Assembly: GCA_049794535.1 (NCBI GenBank)
Contig: JBARCX010000377.1
Span: 1-26,630 of the forward strand
Reading direction: 5' to 3'
DNA: 26,630 bases
From: JBARCX01 sp049794535
GTDB lineage: Bacteria; Pseudomonadota; Gammaproteobacteria; Xanthomonadales; Rhodanobacteraceae
Part shown: positions 15,770 through 22,851 of the stretch, in pieces
Layout: the number at the start of each line of letters is the position of its first letter
How positions within the stretch are numbered: position 1 is the stretch's first letter
The notes under the pieces: model-generated
Told to the model about the DNA's origin: nothing
The model's database searches: none
The model's input: only the letters and a program-made list of their open reading frames with translations
Made by a program: the position numbers and the translations under genes

Positions 15770-17473
15770 ATGACCGAAAAGAAACACGACCCCTCATCCC
15801 TTACTGCACCCGATGCGCCACCCGATCCCACCCGCCGACGCCTGCTCGGTGGCATGGCACTGGCCGGCGCGGCGTTGGCTACAGCCGGCTGCCAACCCTC
15901 ATCGGATCACTCTGCCGCCGCTGGCAGCCCACGCAATGACACCGAACTCGATGCCGCATTGCGCGAGCAGATCCAGCACGTGGTGGTGATCTACGCCGAG
16001 AACCGCAGCTTCAACAATTTGTTCGCCAACTTCCCGGGGGTGGAACAACCACTCGCCGCACTGAAGCCCGCGGACAGCCTGCAGCTCGACCGCAACGGCA
16101 AGCCATTCGAAACACTGCCGCCGATCTGGCACGGCCTGGTGCCGCACGCGCAGACGGTCGCTCATCGCAGCTACCAGATCGATGAGAAGGCGATCACCGG
16201 ACTGCCAAACCAGCCATGGTCGTTGCGCACGCCCGAAGGCGAACCACTGCCCTCCGGCCTGGTGACTCGCGACCTGGTGCATCGCTTCTACGACAACCAG
16301 ATGCAGATCAATGGCGGCAAGAACGATGGCTTCGTCGCCTGGGGCGATAGCGGCGCGCTGGTGATGGGTCACTACGGCGATAGCTCATCGACACTGCGCC
16401 TATGGAAACTCGCGCAGCAGTACACCTTGTGCGACAACTTTTTCATGGGCGCGTTTGGCGGTTCGTACTTCAACCATCAGTATTTGATTGCGGCACAACC
16501 CTCGTTCTACCCGAATGCCGATCAGAGTCCGGCGAAATTCCAGATCGCCGTGGTGGAAGGCGACGATCCCACTGGCACGCGCCTCAAGCTCGCGGAGGAT
16601 TGCCCCGCCAGCGCCATGGATGGCAAGCCGAAATTCGCCTCACGCAGCGGACTCACGCCAGACTTCTGGGCCGTGAACACCATGGGCCCCGCCTACGCCC
16701 CGAGCTTCAACAGCGACCCACTGCATCCCGAACTCGCCGATCTCAGCAGCCCAAACATCCTGCCGCCGCAAACGCATAAAACCATCGGCGACATGCTGTC
16801 GGCCAAAGATATCGACTGGGCCTGGTACGGCGGTGGTTGGCAGATGGCGTTGGATGGTCACGGCGACGAAGGCATCAGCGCCGATTTTCCCACCAGTCCG
16901 AACTTCCAGATTCATCACCAGCCGTTCAACTACTTCAAGCAGTTCGCTCCCGGCACAGCGGCACGCACGCAACATTTGCGCGATGCCGGCGTCGGCGAAA
17001 CGGCACGTACCAATCGCCTGATGGTCGATATCGAAACCGGCAAGCTTCCACCAGTGACGTTCTACAAACCACAGGGTGATCTCAACATGCACGCCGGCTA
17101 TTCCGACGTGGATGCTGGCGATCGTCACATCGCACGTATCGTCGATGCACTGCAGAAAAGCCCAATGTGGCCAAACATGCTGGTGGTGATCACGGTGGAC
17201 GAAAACGGTGGCTGGTGGGACCACGTGGCACCGCCAAAGGGCGACCGCTGGGGGCCTGGCTCACGCATCCCCGCCGTCATCGTGTCGCCGTTCGCGAAGA
17301 AGGGTCACGTCGATCACACCATATACGACACCGGCTCCATCGCACGCTTCATTACCCGCCGCTTCGAACTGGAGAAGTTGCCGGGCATTGTTATGCGTGA
17401 CCAAGCGATGGTGGCTTCAGGTGGTATGGCACCGGGCGATCTCACGGCCGCATTGCAGTTTGATCGAACCTAA
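15770..17473 (+). CDS. Tat-exported AcpA-type phosphoesterase (acid phosphatase / phospholipase C family)
   Basis: A 567-residue exported hydrolase. The N terminus has a twin-arginine signal (TRRRLLGG, Arg22-24) running into a hydrophobic stretch that ends in AGC (Cys41), so it may be lipidated after Tat export. The phosphoesterase domain begins with VVVIYAENRSFNN, where Glu77-Asn78 is the family metal-binding motif. The second block is VVITVDENGGWWDHV (Asp477-Glu478 and the following Asp-His), with GPGSRIPAVIVSPFAK and the helix after TIYDTGSIARF. This arrangement matches AcpA of Francisella and bacterial non-haemolytic phospholipase C relatives, which hydrolyse phosphomonoesters or phospholipid head groups. 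Which substrate it uses cannot be read from sequence. There is no obvious Shine-Dalgarno before ATG 15770. It is convergent with the SDR gene, 21 nt away. Confidence 0.88.
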   Translation: MTEKKHDPSSLTAPDAPPDPTRRRLLGGMALAGAALATAGCQPSSDHSAAAGSPRNDTELDAALREQIQHVVVIYAENRSFNNLFANFPGVEQPLAALKPADSLQLDRNGKPFETLPPIWHGLVPHAQTVAHRSYQIDEKAITGLPNQPWSLRTPEGEPLPSGLVTRDLVHRFYDNQMQINGGKNDGFVAWGDSGALVMGHYGDSSSTLRLWKLAQQYTLCDNFFMGAFGGSYFNHQYLIAAQPSFYPNADQSPAKFQIAVVEGDDPTGTRLKLAEDCPASAMDGKPKFASRSGLTPDFWAVNTMGPAYAPSFNSDPLHPELADLSSPNILPPQTHKTIGDMLSAKDIDWAWYGGGWQMALDGHGDEGISADFPTSPNFQIHHQPFNYFKQFAPGTAARTQHLRDAGVGETARTNRLMVDIETGKLPPVTFYKPQGDLNMHAGYSDVDAGDRHIARIVDALQKSPMWPNMLVVITVDENGGWWDHVAPPKGDRWGPGSRIPAVIVSPFAKKGHVDHTIYDTGSIARFITRRFELEKLPGIVMRDQAMVASGGMAPGDLTAALQFDRT

Positions 17474-17494
17474 ATGGCGAGCGCGGGGCGTTGC

Positions 17495-18229
17495 TTAAAC
17501 CAACACCCCGCCACCATCCACCACCACGATCTGCCCCGTGGAGTAGTGGTTGCTCATCAGGTAGAGATAGGTCTGCGCGATGTCTTCGGCCTCACCGACA
17601 CGGCCCACTGGCAGCGCCGCGCCAACGTTGGCATACATGGCCTCGCGTTCGACCTCGGGAATGTTGGCCCACAGCGGCGTACGCACGAAACCCGGACACA
17701 CCAGGTTCACGCGGAGCGGCGCCAACTCCACGGCCAATGCTCGCGTGAAGCCTTCCATCGCGCCGCAGATACTGGCGCCTGCGGTCCAACCTTTTTGTGG
17801 GCGTAAGCTGGCAACACCGCTGGTCAGCACGATGGAGCCACCGGGCCGTAGATGCGGCGCGGCATGCTTGATGGCAGTCATCGCACCAAAGACGCGCACG
17901 TCAAAAGCCTTGCGCATCGCGTCGAGGTCGGTGTCTGCAAGCAGACCGATTTGCAGCGTATCGCCCGCGCAGTAAACCAGGTGATCGAAAGGCCCGACCC
18001 GCTCGAATAGTCCGCGCACCGCGGCCTCGTCGGTCAAGTCGACCGCGTGTCCTTCGGCTTGGTCGCCAAGCATGGCGAGGGCCTCAGCCACCCGCTGGCT
18101 GCGCGAGGAAACCACCACCACCGAAGCGCCAGCAGCTTGCGCGGCATGCGCCGTGGCAAGGCCGATGCCGGAGGTGCCACCGAGCAGTACGACGCGCTGG
18201 CTCTGGAGATTCGTGGTTGCGTTGGTCAT
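17495..18229 (-). CDS. SDR-family protein lacking the YxxxK active site
   Basis: A 244-residue short-chain dehydrogenase/reductase fold. The nucleotide-binding loop GGTSGIGLA is near residue 20, followed by DLTDEAAV, a YCAG segment in place of NNAG, SIVLTSGVASLRP with the Ser region, and the C-terminal VCPGFVRTPLW and VVDGGGVLV blocks. At the place of the catalytic YxxxK the sequence reads GWTAGASICGAMEGFTRAL. Aligned on EGFTRALAVEL, Tyr becomes Gly and Lys becomes Cys. This may mean a non-catalytic or differently catalysing enzyme; I recall other SDRs with a similar CGAMEG pattern, so it is probably a subfamily and not decay. The start at 18229 gives a normal N terminus. It is divergent from a LysR gene that probably controls it. 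Confidence 0.88.
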   Translation of the reverse strand: MTNATTNLQSQRVVLLGGTSGIGLATAHAAQAAGASVVVVSSRSQRVAEALAMLGDQAEGHAVDLTDEAAVRGLFERVGPFDHLVYCAGDTLQIGLLADTDLDAMRKAFDVRVFGAMTAIKHAAPHLRPGGSIVLTSGVASLRPQKGWTAGASICGAMEGFTRALAVELAPLRVNLVCPGFVRTPLWANIPEVEREAMYANVGAALPVGRVGEAEDIAQTYLYLMSNHYSTGQIVVVDGGGVLV

Positions 18230-18272
18230 GACTAATGCCCCGGGCAGGTTGTGAGTGAAACCAGGCCGCAAC

Positions 18273-18297
18273 TATCATTCCTTAAGCTTGATTGATA
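18273..18297. promoter_or_regulatory. Possible LysR operator between SDR and lysR genes
   Basis: TATCA and TGATA arms are separated by 15 nt in the 109-bp divergent region, with AT-rich sequence around them. This fits loosely the dyad sites containing T-N11-A used by LysR regulators. The arms are short and the assignment rests on position. Confidence 0.35.
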
Positions 18298-18338
18298 AAT
18301 GCGCCAACTCTTCGATCACTCCTTAACAGGATTTACGA

Positions 18339-19238
18339 ATGGACCGCTTTACCAGCATGGCGATGTTCGCGCGGGTGGTCGAACGCGGCAGCTTCGCCGC
18401 CGCCGCCGAGGGCAGCGGCATGACACCCACCATGGTTGGCAACCATGTGCGTCAGCTGGAACGGCGCCTCAAGGGCCGGCTATTGAACCGCACCACGCGG
18501 AGCCAGAGCCTGACCGAACTCGGCAAGCGTTATCACGCGCAGTGCCTCGACATCCTCGCGCTGGTCGACTCGGCCGAACTTGATGCGCGCGAAATGCAGA
18601 CCAGCCCACGCGGCCGGTTGCGAGTGAGCTGCCCCGTTACCTACGGCACGCGAGCACTCATACCGGTGCTTGCGAGCTACCTCGACCACAATCCTGAGGT
18701 ACAAGTGGAGCTAGCGCTCAACGATCGCATCGTCGACTTGGCCGTAGATGGTTTCGACGCCGCGATCCGTATCGGCGTGCTGCCTGATTCGGGCCTGATC
18801 GCGCGGCCGCTGCGACCATCGCCACGCATTGCCTGCGCATCACCCGCCTATTTGTCTCGACACGGGCATCCGCAACTGCCGACGGACTTGGCACAGCACA
18901 ACTGCCTGGCTTTCATGTTCGCCACGGGACCTGAGCGCGACTGGCGTTTTCCACGGCCCGACGGCAATGGCTCGGAGCACATCGTGGTGCGCGGCCGGCT
19001 CGACGTGAACGGTGGCCTTGCGCTGCGCGAGGCTGCACTCGCGGGGTTGGGCGTGATCCTTCAGCCGCAGATGATGCTGCAAGCAGACCTGGATGCAGGC
19101 CTGCTCGTACGCCTCTTTCCCGACTGGCCCGCACCGAGCTGGCCGGTGCATGTGGTGTACCTGCCCGATACGCGCATGCCACCGAAACTGGAAAGTTTTA
19201 TCGCTTTTCTTCAGGACACGCTGGGCCACGGCAGCTGA
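18339..19238 (+). CDS. LysR-family transcriptional regulator
   Basis: A 299-residue regulator with an N-terminal winged helix-turn-helix (MDRFTSMAMFARVVERGSFAAAA to about residue 60) and a type II periplasmic-binding-like effector domain from about residue 90 (GRLRVSCPVTYGTRALIP). The wording of the start and of the DFDAAIRIG-type segment (DGFDAAIRIGVL) places it with the CrgA/AaeR-like group common in proteobacteria. AGGA lies 7 nt before ATG 18339. It is divergent from the atypical SDR gene, the usual arrangement for a LysR regulator and its target, so it likely controls that gene. The effector is unknown. A small hairpin (GCCGT/ACGGC at 19239-19251) follows the stop directly. Confidence 0.95.
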   Translation: MDRFTSMAMFARVVERGSFAAAAEGSGMTPTMVGNHVRQLERRLKGRLLNRTTRSQSLTELGKRYHAQCLDILALVDSAELDAREMQTSPRGRLRVSCPVTYGTRALIPVLASYLDHNPEVQVELALNDRIVDLAVDGFDAAIRIGVLPDSGLIARPLRPSPRIACASPAYLSRHGHPQLPTDLAQHNCLAFMFATGPERDWRFPRPDGNGSEHIVVRGRLDVNGGLALREAALAGLGVILQPQMMLQADLDAGLLVRLFPDWPAPSWPVHVVYLPDTRMPPKLESFIAFLQDTLGHGS

Positions 19239-19298
19239 GCCGTGAAACGGCACAGCATCTGTCTATCGCCTTTCCTCTTGCAGCCGTGCACTTCTGCT

Positions 19299-19838
19299 CT
19301 AAAGTGACGGCTCCAATAAGGGCGTAACTACTTCGTCCAGTCGCTCTTGCGTCCAAGCAGGTTGCTTATCTTTCCACCCGTTATCGACAAGCCGGCCGTT
19401 GCGATCGATGGTGAAACTCACCGGCAAATGCCAGATGCGGCCGTAACCCGGTACATGCGGATCGCCGAGCAAGCCCACCGGAAAACTCAGCGTGTTTGCT
19501 ACGGCGCGCACTTGGTCGAGTTGATCGGGTGTGTCGAGGCTAAAACCCAACACGATCAAACCTTGCTTCGCGTGCTCCTGTGCGTAGCGCGAGAGTAGCG
19601 GCAGCTCCTCCCGGCATGGATCACACCAGGTGGCCCAAAACGTCAGGATCACGACTTTGCCGCGCAAGTCGCGCAGATCGATCTGCTTGTTATCGAGCGT
19701 GCTCAACGTGATCGGCGGCGCCATCTGGCCCACTACCAGATCATTGGCAAATACGGGGCACGCCATGGCGCCCAGCGCGAGACCCGCGCAGACACATCGC
19801 ATGAAGTGAGTGATGAAGCGAGACATCGACAATGGCAT
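19299..19838 (-). CDS. TlpA/ResA-like periplasmic thiol-disulfide oxidoreductase
   Basis: A 179-residue exported thioredoxin-fold protein. A signal peptide (cleavage near VFA, residue 31) precedes the AhpC/TSA-type opening VGQMAPPITLSTLDNKQIDL and then LTFWATWCDPCREELP, with the redox pair Cys72/Cys75. A cis-proline-type segment (LPVSFTIDRNG) follows. TlpA and ResA proteins reduce cysteines of apocytochromes or copper-binding proteins in the periplasm. ATG 19838 is used; the ATG at 19826 is possible, and neither has a good ribosome site. It is the last of three genes (DUF2946, CxxCxC barrel, TlpA), 55 nt after the barrel gene with a strong hairpin in the gap, so it may be expressed at a different level or be attenuated. 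Confidence 0.9.
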   Translation of the reverse strand: MPLSMSRFITHFMRCVCAGLALGAMACPVFANDLVVGQMAPPITLSTLDNKQIDLRDLRGKVVILTFWATWCDPCREELPLLSRYAQEHAKQGLIVLGFSLDTPDQLDQVRAVANTLSFPVGLLGDPHVPGYGRIWHLPVSFTIDRNGRLVDNGWKDKQPAWTQERLDEVVTPLLEPSL

Positions 19839-19854
19839 AGATAGATTCTTGTAA

Positions 19855-19882
19855 GGCGTTGCCGCGACTGCACGGCAACGCC
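19855..19882 (-). terminator. Perfect 10-bp hairpin between barrel and tlpA-like genes
   Basis: GGCGTTGCCG, an 8-nt loop and CGGCAACGCC lie 11 nt after the barrel gene's stop and 16 nt before the tlpA-like start. On the minus strand it is followed by TTACAAGAATCT, not a T-run. It may be a partial terminator, an mRNA 3' stabiliser or a structure affecting tlpA translation. Confidence 0.55.
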
Positions 19883-19893
19883 ACGTGATTGAT

Positions 19894-21042
19894 TCAAAGC
19901 TTCATGCTGATGCCAACGGTGCCCGTCCAGCCCGGGAACAGCTGATAACCCTGCAAGTGGCTGTAGATGGGTATCTGCACAAACGCATACGCCTGCAGGT
20001 TCTTGGTAAGGCTGCCGCTGATGCCTGGGCTCAGGTACGCCACGGTGCCTTCGGTGTCTGGGACATCAGCCAACGCACCCTGATCGGCGCTTTTATGGAA
20101 CCAGTTGATCTGTACCTGCGGCACCCAGTTGGCGTGCGCTTCATAACGCAAACCGAAGCTCACGGAGGCAAGATTACCCGGCCGATAATCAGCGCCCGGC
20201 TTATCCAGGTTTTCTGACACGGCCGCCTGGAACTGTCCGTTCACGAAGGCATCGAAATTCTGGCTCACTGGCTGGAAGTAATACGCACCAGCGATCAAGT
20301 CGGTACTACCGGTACCCGCCTGCAAGCTGGTATCCAACGACTGGCCAAGACCCGGACCGGTGCTGAATGTCACGGGATGCCCAACGATCGTACCGTCATC
20401 CGTCTCGCCACCGTAATGCCCCGTCGGCAGCTTCACGCCGAACTGCACACCCAGGTTGTGCGTCGGTAAAAATCCTTGATAGCTCGCCAGCACCTTCGCA
20501 TCACCGACACCCGCCACGTGGGCATCACTGAGCTGGTCCGGCGCCGATTCGGCTGGCGTGTAAGGCTGATTCTGCTGGCCATAGGTGGAATGGTCGCGCA
20601 GCACGTAGGGCACGATGACGCTCACACCCCAGTCGGCGTTGAAGCGATACGTCGCGGAGAGATTGATGTAACGGTTGGTGGTGCCTTTCTCGATCTCACC
20701 GCCATCGAGCAATGGATCGGATGGCTGATTCACCACCTGCTCCGGGCTGGCTTTGCTGCTGCCATGACGCAACTGATTCTGGTCGATATAGGTGTAATCG
20801 ACGTTGATGCGCCAGCCCGATGCCGTCGAATAGCCGGTGGCGGCATCCGTGCTCAACGTGCAGCCGCAGGTAGCGCAAGCGTGCGCAACTTGCGGGACGA
20901 TGCCGATGACCAACATGCCAACTACCGAAGCCAGCGGCTTGGCTATCAGGCGAATACGGTGACGCAGCGTTGATGCCGACAACGCTAGACCCTGTGCACC
21001 AGCTTGCACGCTGTGTGCGCTTATGAGGTTCATGATGTGCAT
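19894..21042 (-). CDS. Outer-membrane beta-barrel protein with N-terminal CxxCxC motif
   Basis: A 382-residue protein with a long signal sequence (basic RHRIRLIAK, then hydrophobic to VAHA). A cysteine cluster C56ATCGC61 follows at or next to the cleavage site. The rest alternates polar and hydrophobic residues as in outer-membrane barrels (RINVDYTYIDQNQLR, YINLSATYRFNADWGVSVIVPYVLRD, GVQFGVKLPTGHYGG, FGLRYEAHANWVPQVQINWFHK) and ends with GTVGISMKL. I recall similar proteobacterial proteins with ACATCGC or ACASCGC openings, often called transporter-like, but no defined function. The CxxCxC at the mature N terminus suggests periplasmic metal (Cu or Zn) binding or an iron-sulfur or thiol role. 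ATG 21042 has a moderate GGAA site; ATG 21033 is an alternative. It lies between a DUF2946 gene (180 nt upstream) and the tlpA-like gene. Confidence 0.8.
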   Translation of the reverse strand: MHIMNLISAHSVQAGAQGLALSASTLRHRIRLIAKPLASVVGMLVIGIVPQVAHACATCGCTLSTDAATGYSTASGWRINVDYTYIDQNQLRHGSSKASPEQVVNQPSDPLLDGGEIEKGTTNRYINLSATYRFNADWGVSVIVPYVLRDHSTYGQQNQPYTPAESAPDQLSDAHVAGVGDAKVLASYQGFLPTHNLGVQFGVKLPTGHYGGETDDGTIVGHPVTFSTGPGLGQSLDTSLQAGTGSTDLIAGAYYFQPVSQNFDAFVNGQFQAAVSENLDKPGADYRPGNLASVSFGLRYEAHANWVPQVQINWFHKSADQGALADVPDTEGTVAYLSPGISGSLTKNLQAYAFVQIPIYSHLQGYQLFPGWTGTVGISMKL

Positions 21043-21221
21043 GAATAGGAATTCCGTGGTTTGGCTGCGACCATCGCATTAGCTCGCAAGCGCATGGCAA
21101 TCGATGTGCTCCCACGACGAACAACTGCCACCCGCGCTTCGCGCTCCGGCATCGCATTCGCTCATGAGAATAGGATTTGGATGGCCGGCAGCGACTACGC
21201 CGTGGCCTATTCATCTATCGA

Positions 21222-21599
21222 CTAATCGATGTGCGGCGGTCCGCGCGGACGCGCACTTAAAAGCTCTACGGCAGGCTCATTGCGCGGCGAGCGTGTCTCA
21301 GGCGACAGCGCCATGAGATACGTCGGTGCCAGGGTGACGCCAAGGCCGAGATCTATAGCCGGGGTATGCGCCAGCAAGTTGCAGTAACCGCACTTGGCGG
21401 TGGGGTCGTCAGGATCACCAGGCGTGCCCGCGTGATGGTGATCGCCATGCTCCATGCCCATCATGCAGCCGGCGCCCATGCCGGGCATTCCTGCTTGGCT
21501 CGGCATGGAGCGGGACACCGCCGGCAGCACCACGACAAGCAACATGGCTGCGATGGCCAGCCAAGCTACAAATCGACGATGTGCTGCGCGCCTGAACAC
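21222..21599 (-). CDS. DUF2946-family exported protein with Met/His/Cys metal motifs
   Basis: A small exported protein. With a GTG start at 21599 (GGGG about 8 nt upstream) it has 125 residues and begins FRRAAHRRFVAWLAIAAMLL, the family signal/anchor pattern. A longer ATG frame from 21734 adds 45 residues that look non-coding. After the hydrophobic segment comes a Met/His-rich stretch (SMPSQAGMPGMGAGCMMG, then EHGDHHH), then C70GYC73 with His78, the DUF2946 CxxC...H signature. It ends in PRGPPHID. DUF2946 genes often neighbour copper-related or TonB-dependent uptake genes; together with the composition this suggests periplasmic copper binding, which is inference. It heads the set DUF2946 - CxxCxC barrel - TlpA and is divergent from the proline iminopeptidase gene. 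Confidence 0.75.
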   Translation of the reverse strand: MFRRAAHRRFVAWLAIAAMLLVVVLPAVSRSMPSQAGMPGMGAGCMMGMEHGDHHHAGTPGDPDDPTAKCGYCNLLAHTPAIDLGLGVTLAPTYLMALSPETRSPRNEPAVELLSARPRGPPHID

Positions 21600-21649
21600 G
21601 CTAGTTTCCCCAACGATGTTAAAGCCTTGACTAGGCTCCAGACATTTTG

Positions 21650-21674
21650 ACACGAATGCGTGAGCACTTCGTGT
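21650..21674. promoter_or_regulatory. 7-bp inverted repeat upstream of DUF2946 gene
   Basis: ACACGAA and TTCGTGT are separated by 11 nt, 51-75 bp upstream of the GTG. A smaller dyad (AGCCT/AGGCT, 21623-21637) lies closer to the gene. Position and symmetry suit an operator for the metal-related cluster. No matching regulator is in the window. Confidence 0.4.
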
Positions 21675-21780
21675 GACAAAGCGCCACATTGGCTCGTTAG
21701 GGCCCGCAAAAACATGACACACCGTAGGCCACAAGCGATCGATAAGAACCTGCGCCTACAACAACCACTGACAGCGCCGT

Positions 21781-21792
21781 TATCGGCCGATA
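21781..21792. promoter_or_regulatory. 12-bp palindrome TATCGGCCGATA upstream of pip
   Basis: A perfect palindrome 47 bp before the pip start in the 240-bp divergent region. It is a possible operator; nothing else supports it. Confidence 0.3.
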
Positions 21793-21839
21793 TGCTCGAG
21801 TGACATCATGCTCAACTGACCTCGGCGAGCCCCAAATTT

Positions 21840-22790
21840 ATGCGCCAGCTCTATCCTGAAATTACGCCTTACGCCACGCATCGTCTGCCGGTTGATGCAA
21901 CCCACACGCTCTATATCGAGGAATGTGGCAATCCGAACGGGTTACCCGTGGTGTTCCTGCACGGCGGCCCCGGTGCTGGACTGGCGGAATACCACCGCCG
22001 TTTTTTCGACCCCGCGCGCTATCGCATCGTGTTGTTCGATCAGCGAGGCGCAGGGCAATCCACACCGTTCGCCGAACTCACTGACAACACCACGTGGCAT
22101 CTGGTCGCCGATATAGAGACGATTCGCGAACAGCTGGGCATCGAACGCTGGATCGCGTTTGGTGGCTCATGGGGCTCCACACTTGCGCTGGCCTACGCAC
22201 AGAAGCATCCCGAGCGCGTGCTCGGCCTGGTGTTGCGCGGCATCTTTCTATGCCGCCCAGAGGAAATCCGTTGGTTTTACGAAGAAGGCGGTGCGTCGTG
22301 GATCCTGCCCGAGAAATGGAAACGCTACGCGGCAGCGATTCCTGAGCAGGAGCGCGGCCAGATGCTCGAAGCCTACTGGCGCCGACTCACCTCGGATGAT
22401 GAAAACGTGCGGCTAGCTGCCGCACAAGCCTGGGGTGCATGGGAGGGCGGCAGCATCACACTCGCCGAAAGTCCCGAAACGGTAGCGACCTTCGAAGCAC
22501 CTGCCGTGGCATTGAGCCTGGCACGCATCGAAGCGCAGTTCTTCCGTAATGCTGCTTACCTCGAACCCGGCCAGCTGCTGCGTGATGTCGCAAAGATCCG
22601 GCATATTCCCACCACGATCGTGCACGGCCGCTACGACATCATCTGCCCGGTGAAGAATGCCTACGATCTCGCCGACGTTTGGCCAGAGGCCGATTTCCAC
22701 GTGGTGTTGGCTGGACACGCCGCATCGGAACCGGCGATTACCGATGTGCTGGTGCAAGCCACCGATCGGCTAGCGGATCGCTACGTCTGA
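21840..22790 (+). CDS. pip: Proline iminopeptidase
   Basis: A cytoplasmic alpha/beta-hydrolase (family S33) that removes N-terminal proline from peptides. The 316 residues match the family length (about 310-320). The oxyanion-hole motif HGGPG is at 41-45, the nucleophile Ser110 lies in GGSWGS, and the acid and base are Asp266 (HGRYDIICP) and His293 (LAGHAASEP). The start MRQLYPEITPY is the family N terminus. There is no signal peptide and no strong Shine-Dalgarno (GGCGAG at a distance). It is divergent from the DUF2946 gene, probably a chance neighbour, and followed 61 nt later by the SDR-DoxX gene on the same strand. Confidence 0.95.
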   Translation: MRQLYPEITPYATHRLPVDATHTLYIEECGNPNGLPVVFLHGGPGAGLAEYHRRFFDPARYRIVLFDQRGAGQSTPFAELTDNTTWHLVADIETIREQLGIERWIAFGGSWGSTLALAYAQKHPERVLGLVLRGIFLCRPEEIRWFYEEGGASWILPEKWKRYAAAIPEQERGQMLEAYWRRLTSDDENVRLAAAQAWGAWEGGSITLAESPETVATFEAPAVALSLARIEAQFFRNAAYLEPGQLLRDVAKIRHIPTTIVHGRYDIICPVKNAYDLADVWPEADFHVVLAGHAASEPAITDVLVQATDRLADRYV

Positions 22791-22851
22791 AGCCACAAAC
22801 CGGCGCCACGACATACATACTTGCTCATTACATCGGCACTGAGAGGCACTG

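Noticed and set aside
21600..21734. ATG start at 21734 for the DUF2946 protein
   Set aside because: It adds 45 residues ahead of the family signal segment and covers the dyad-rich promoter region; GTG 21599 with a GGGG site fits the family start better.
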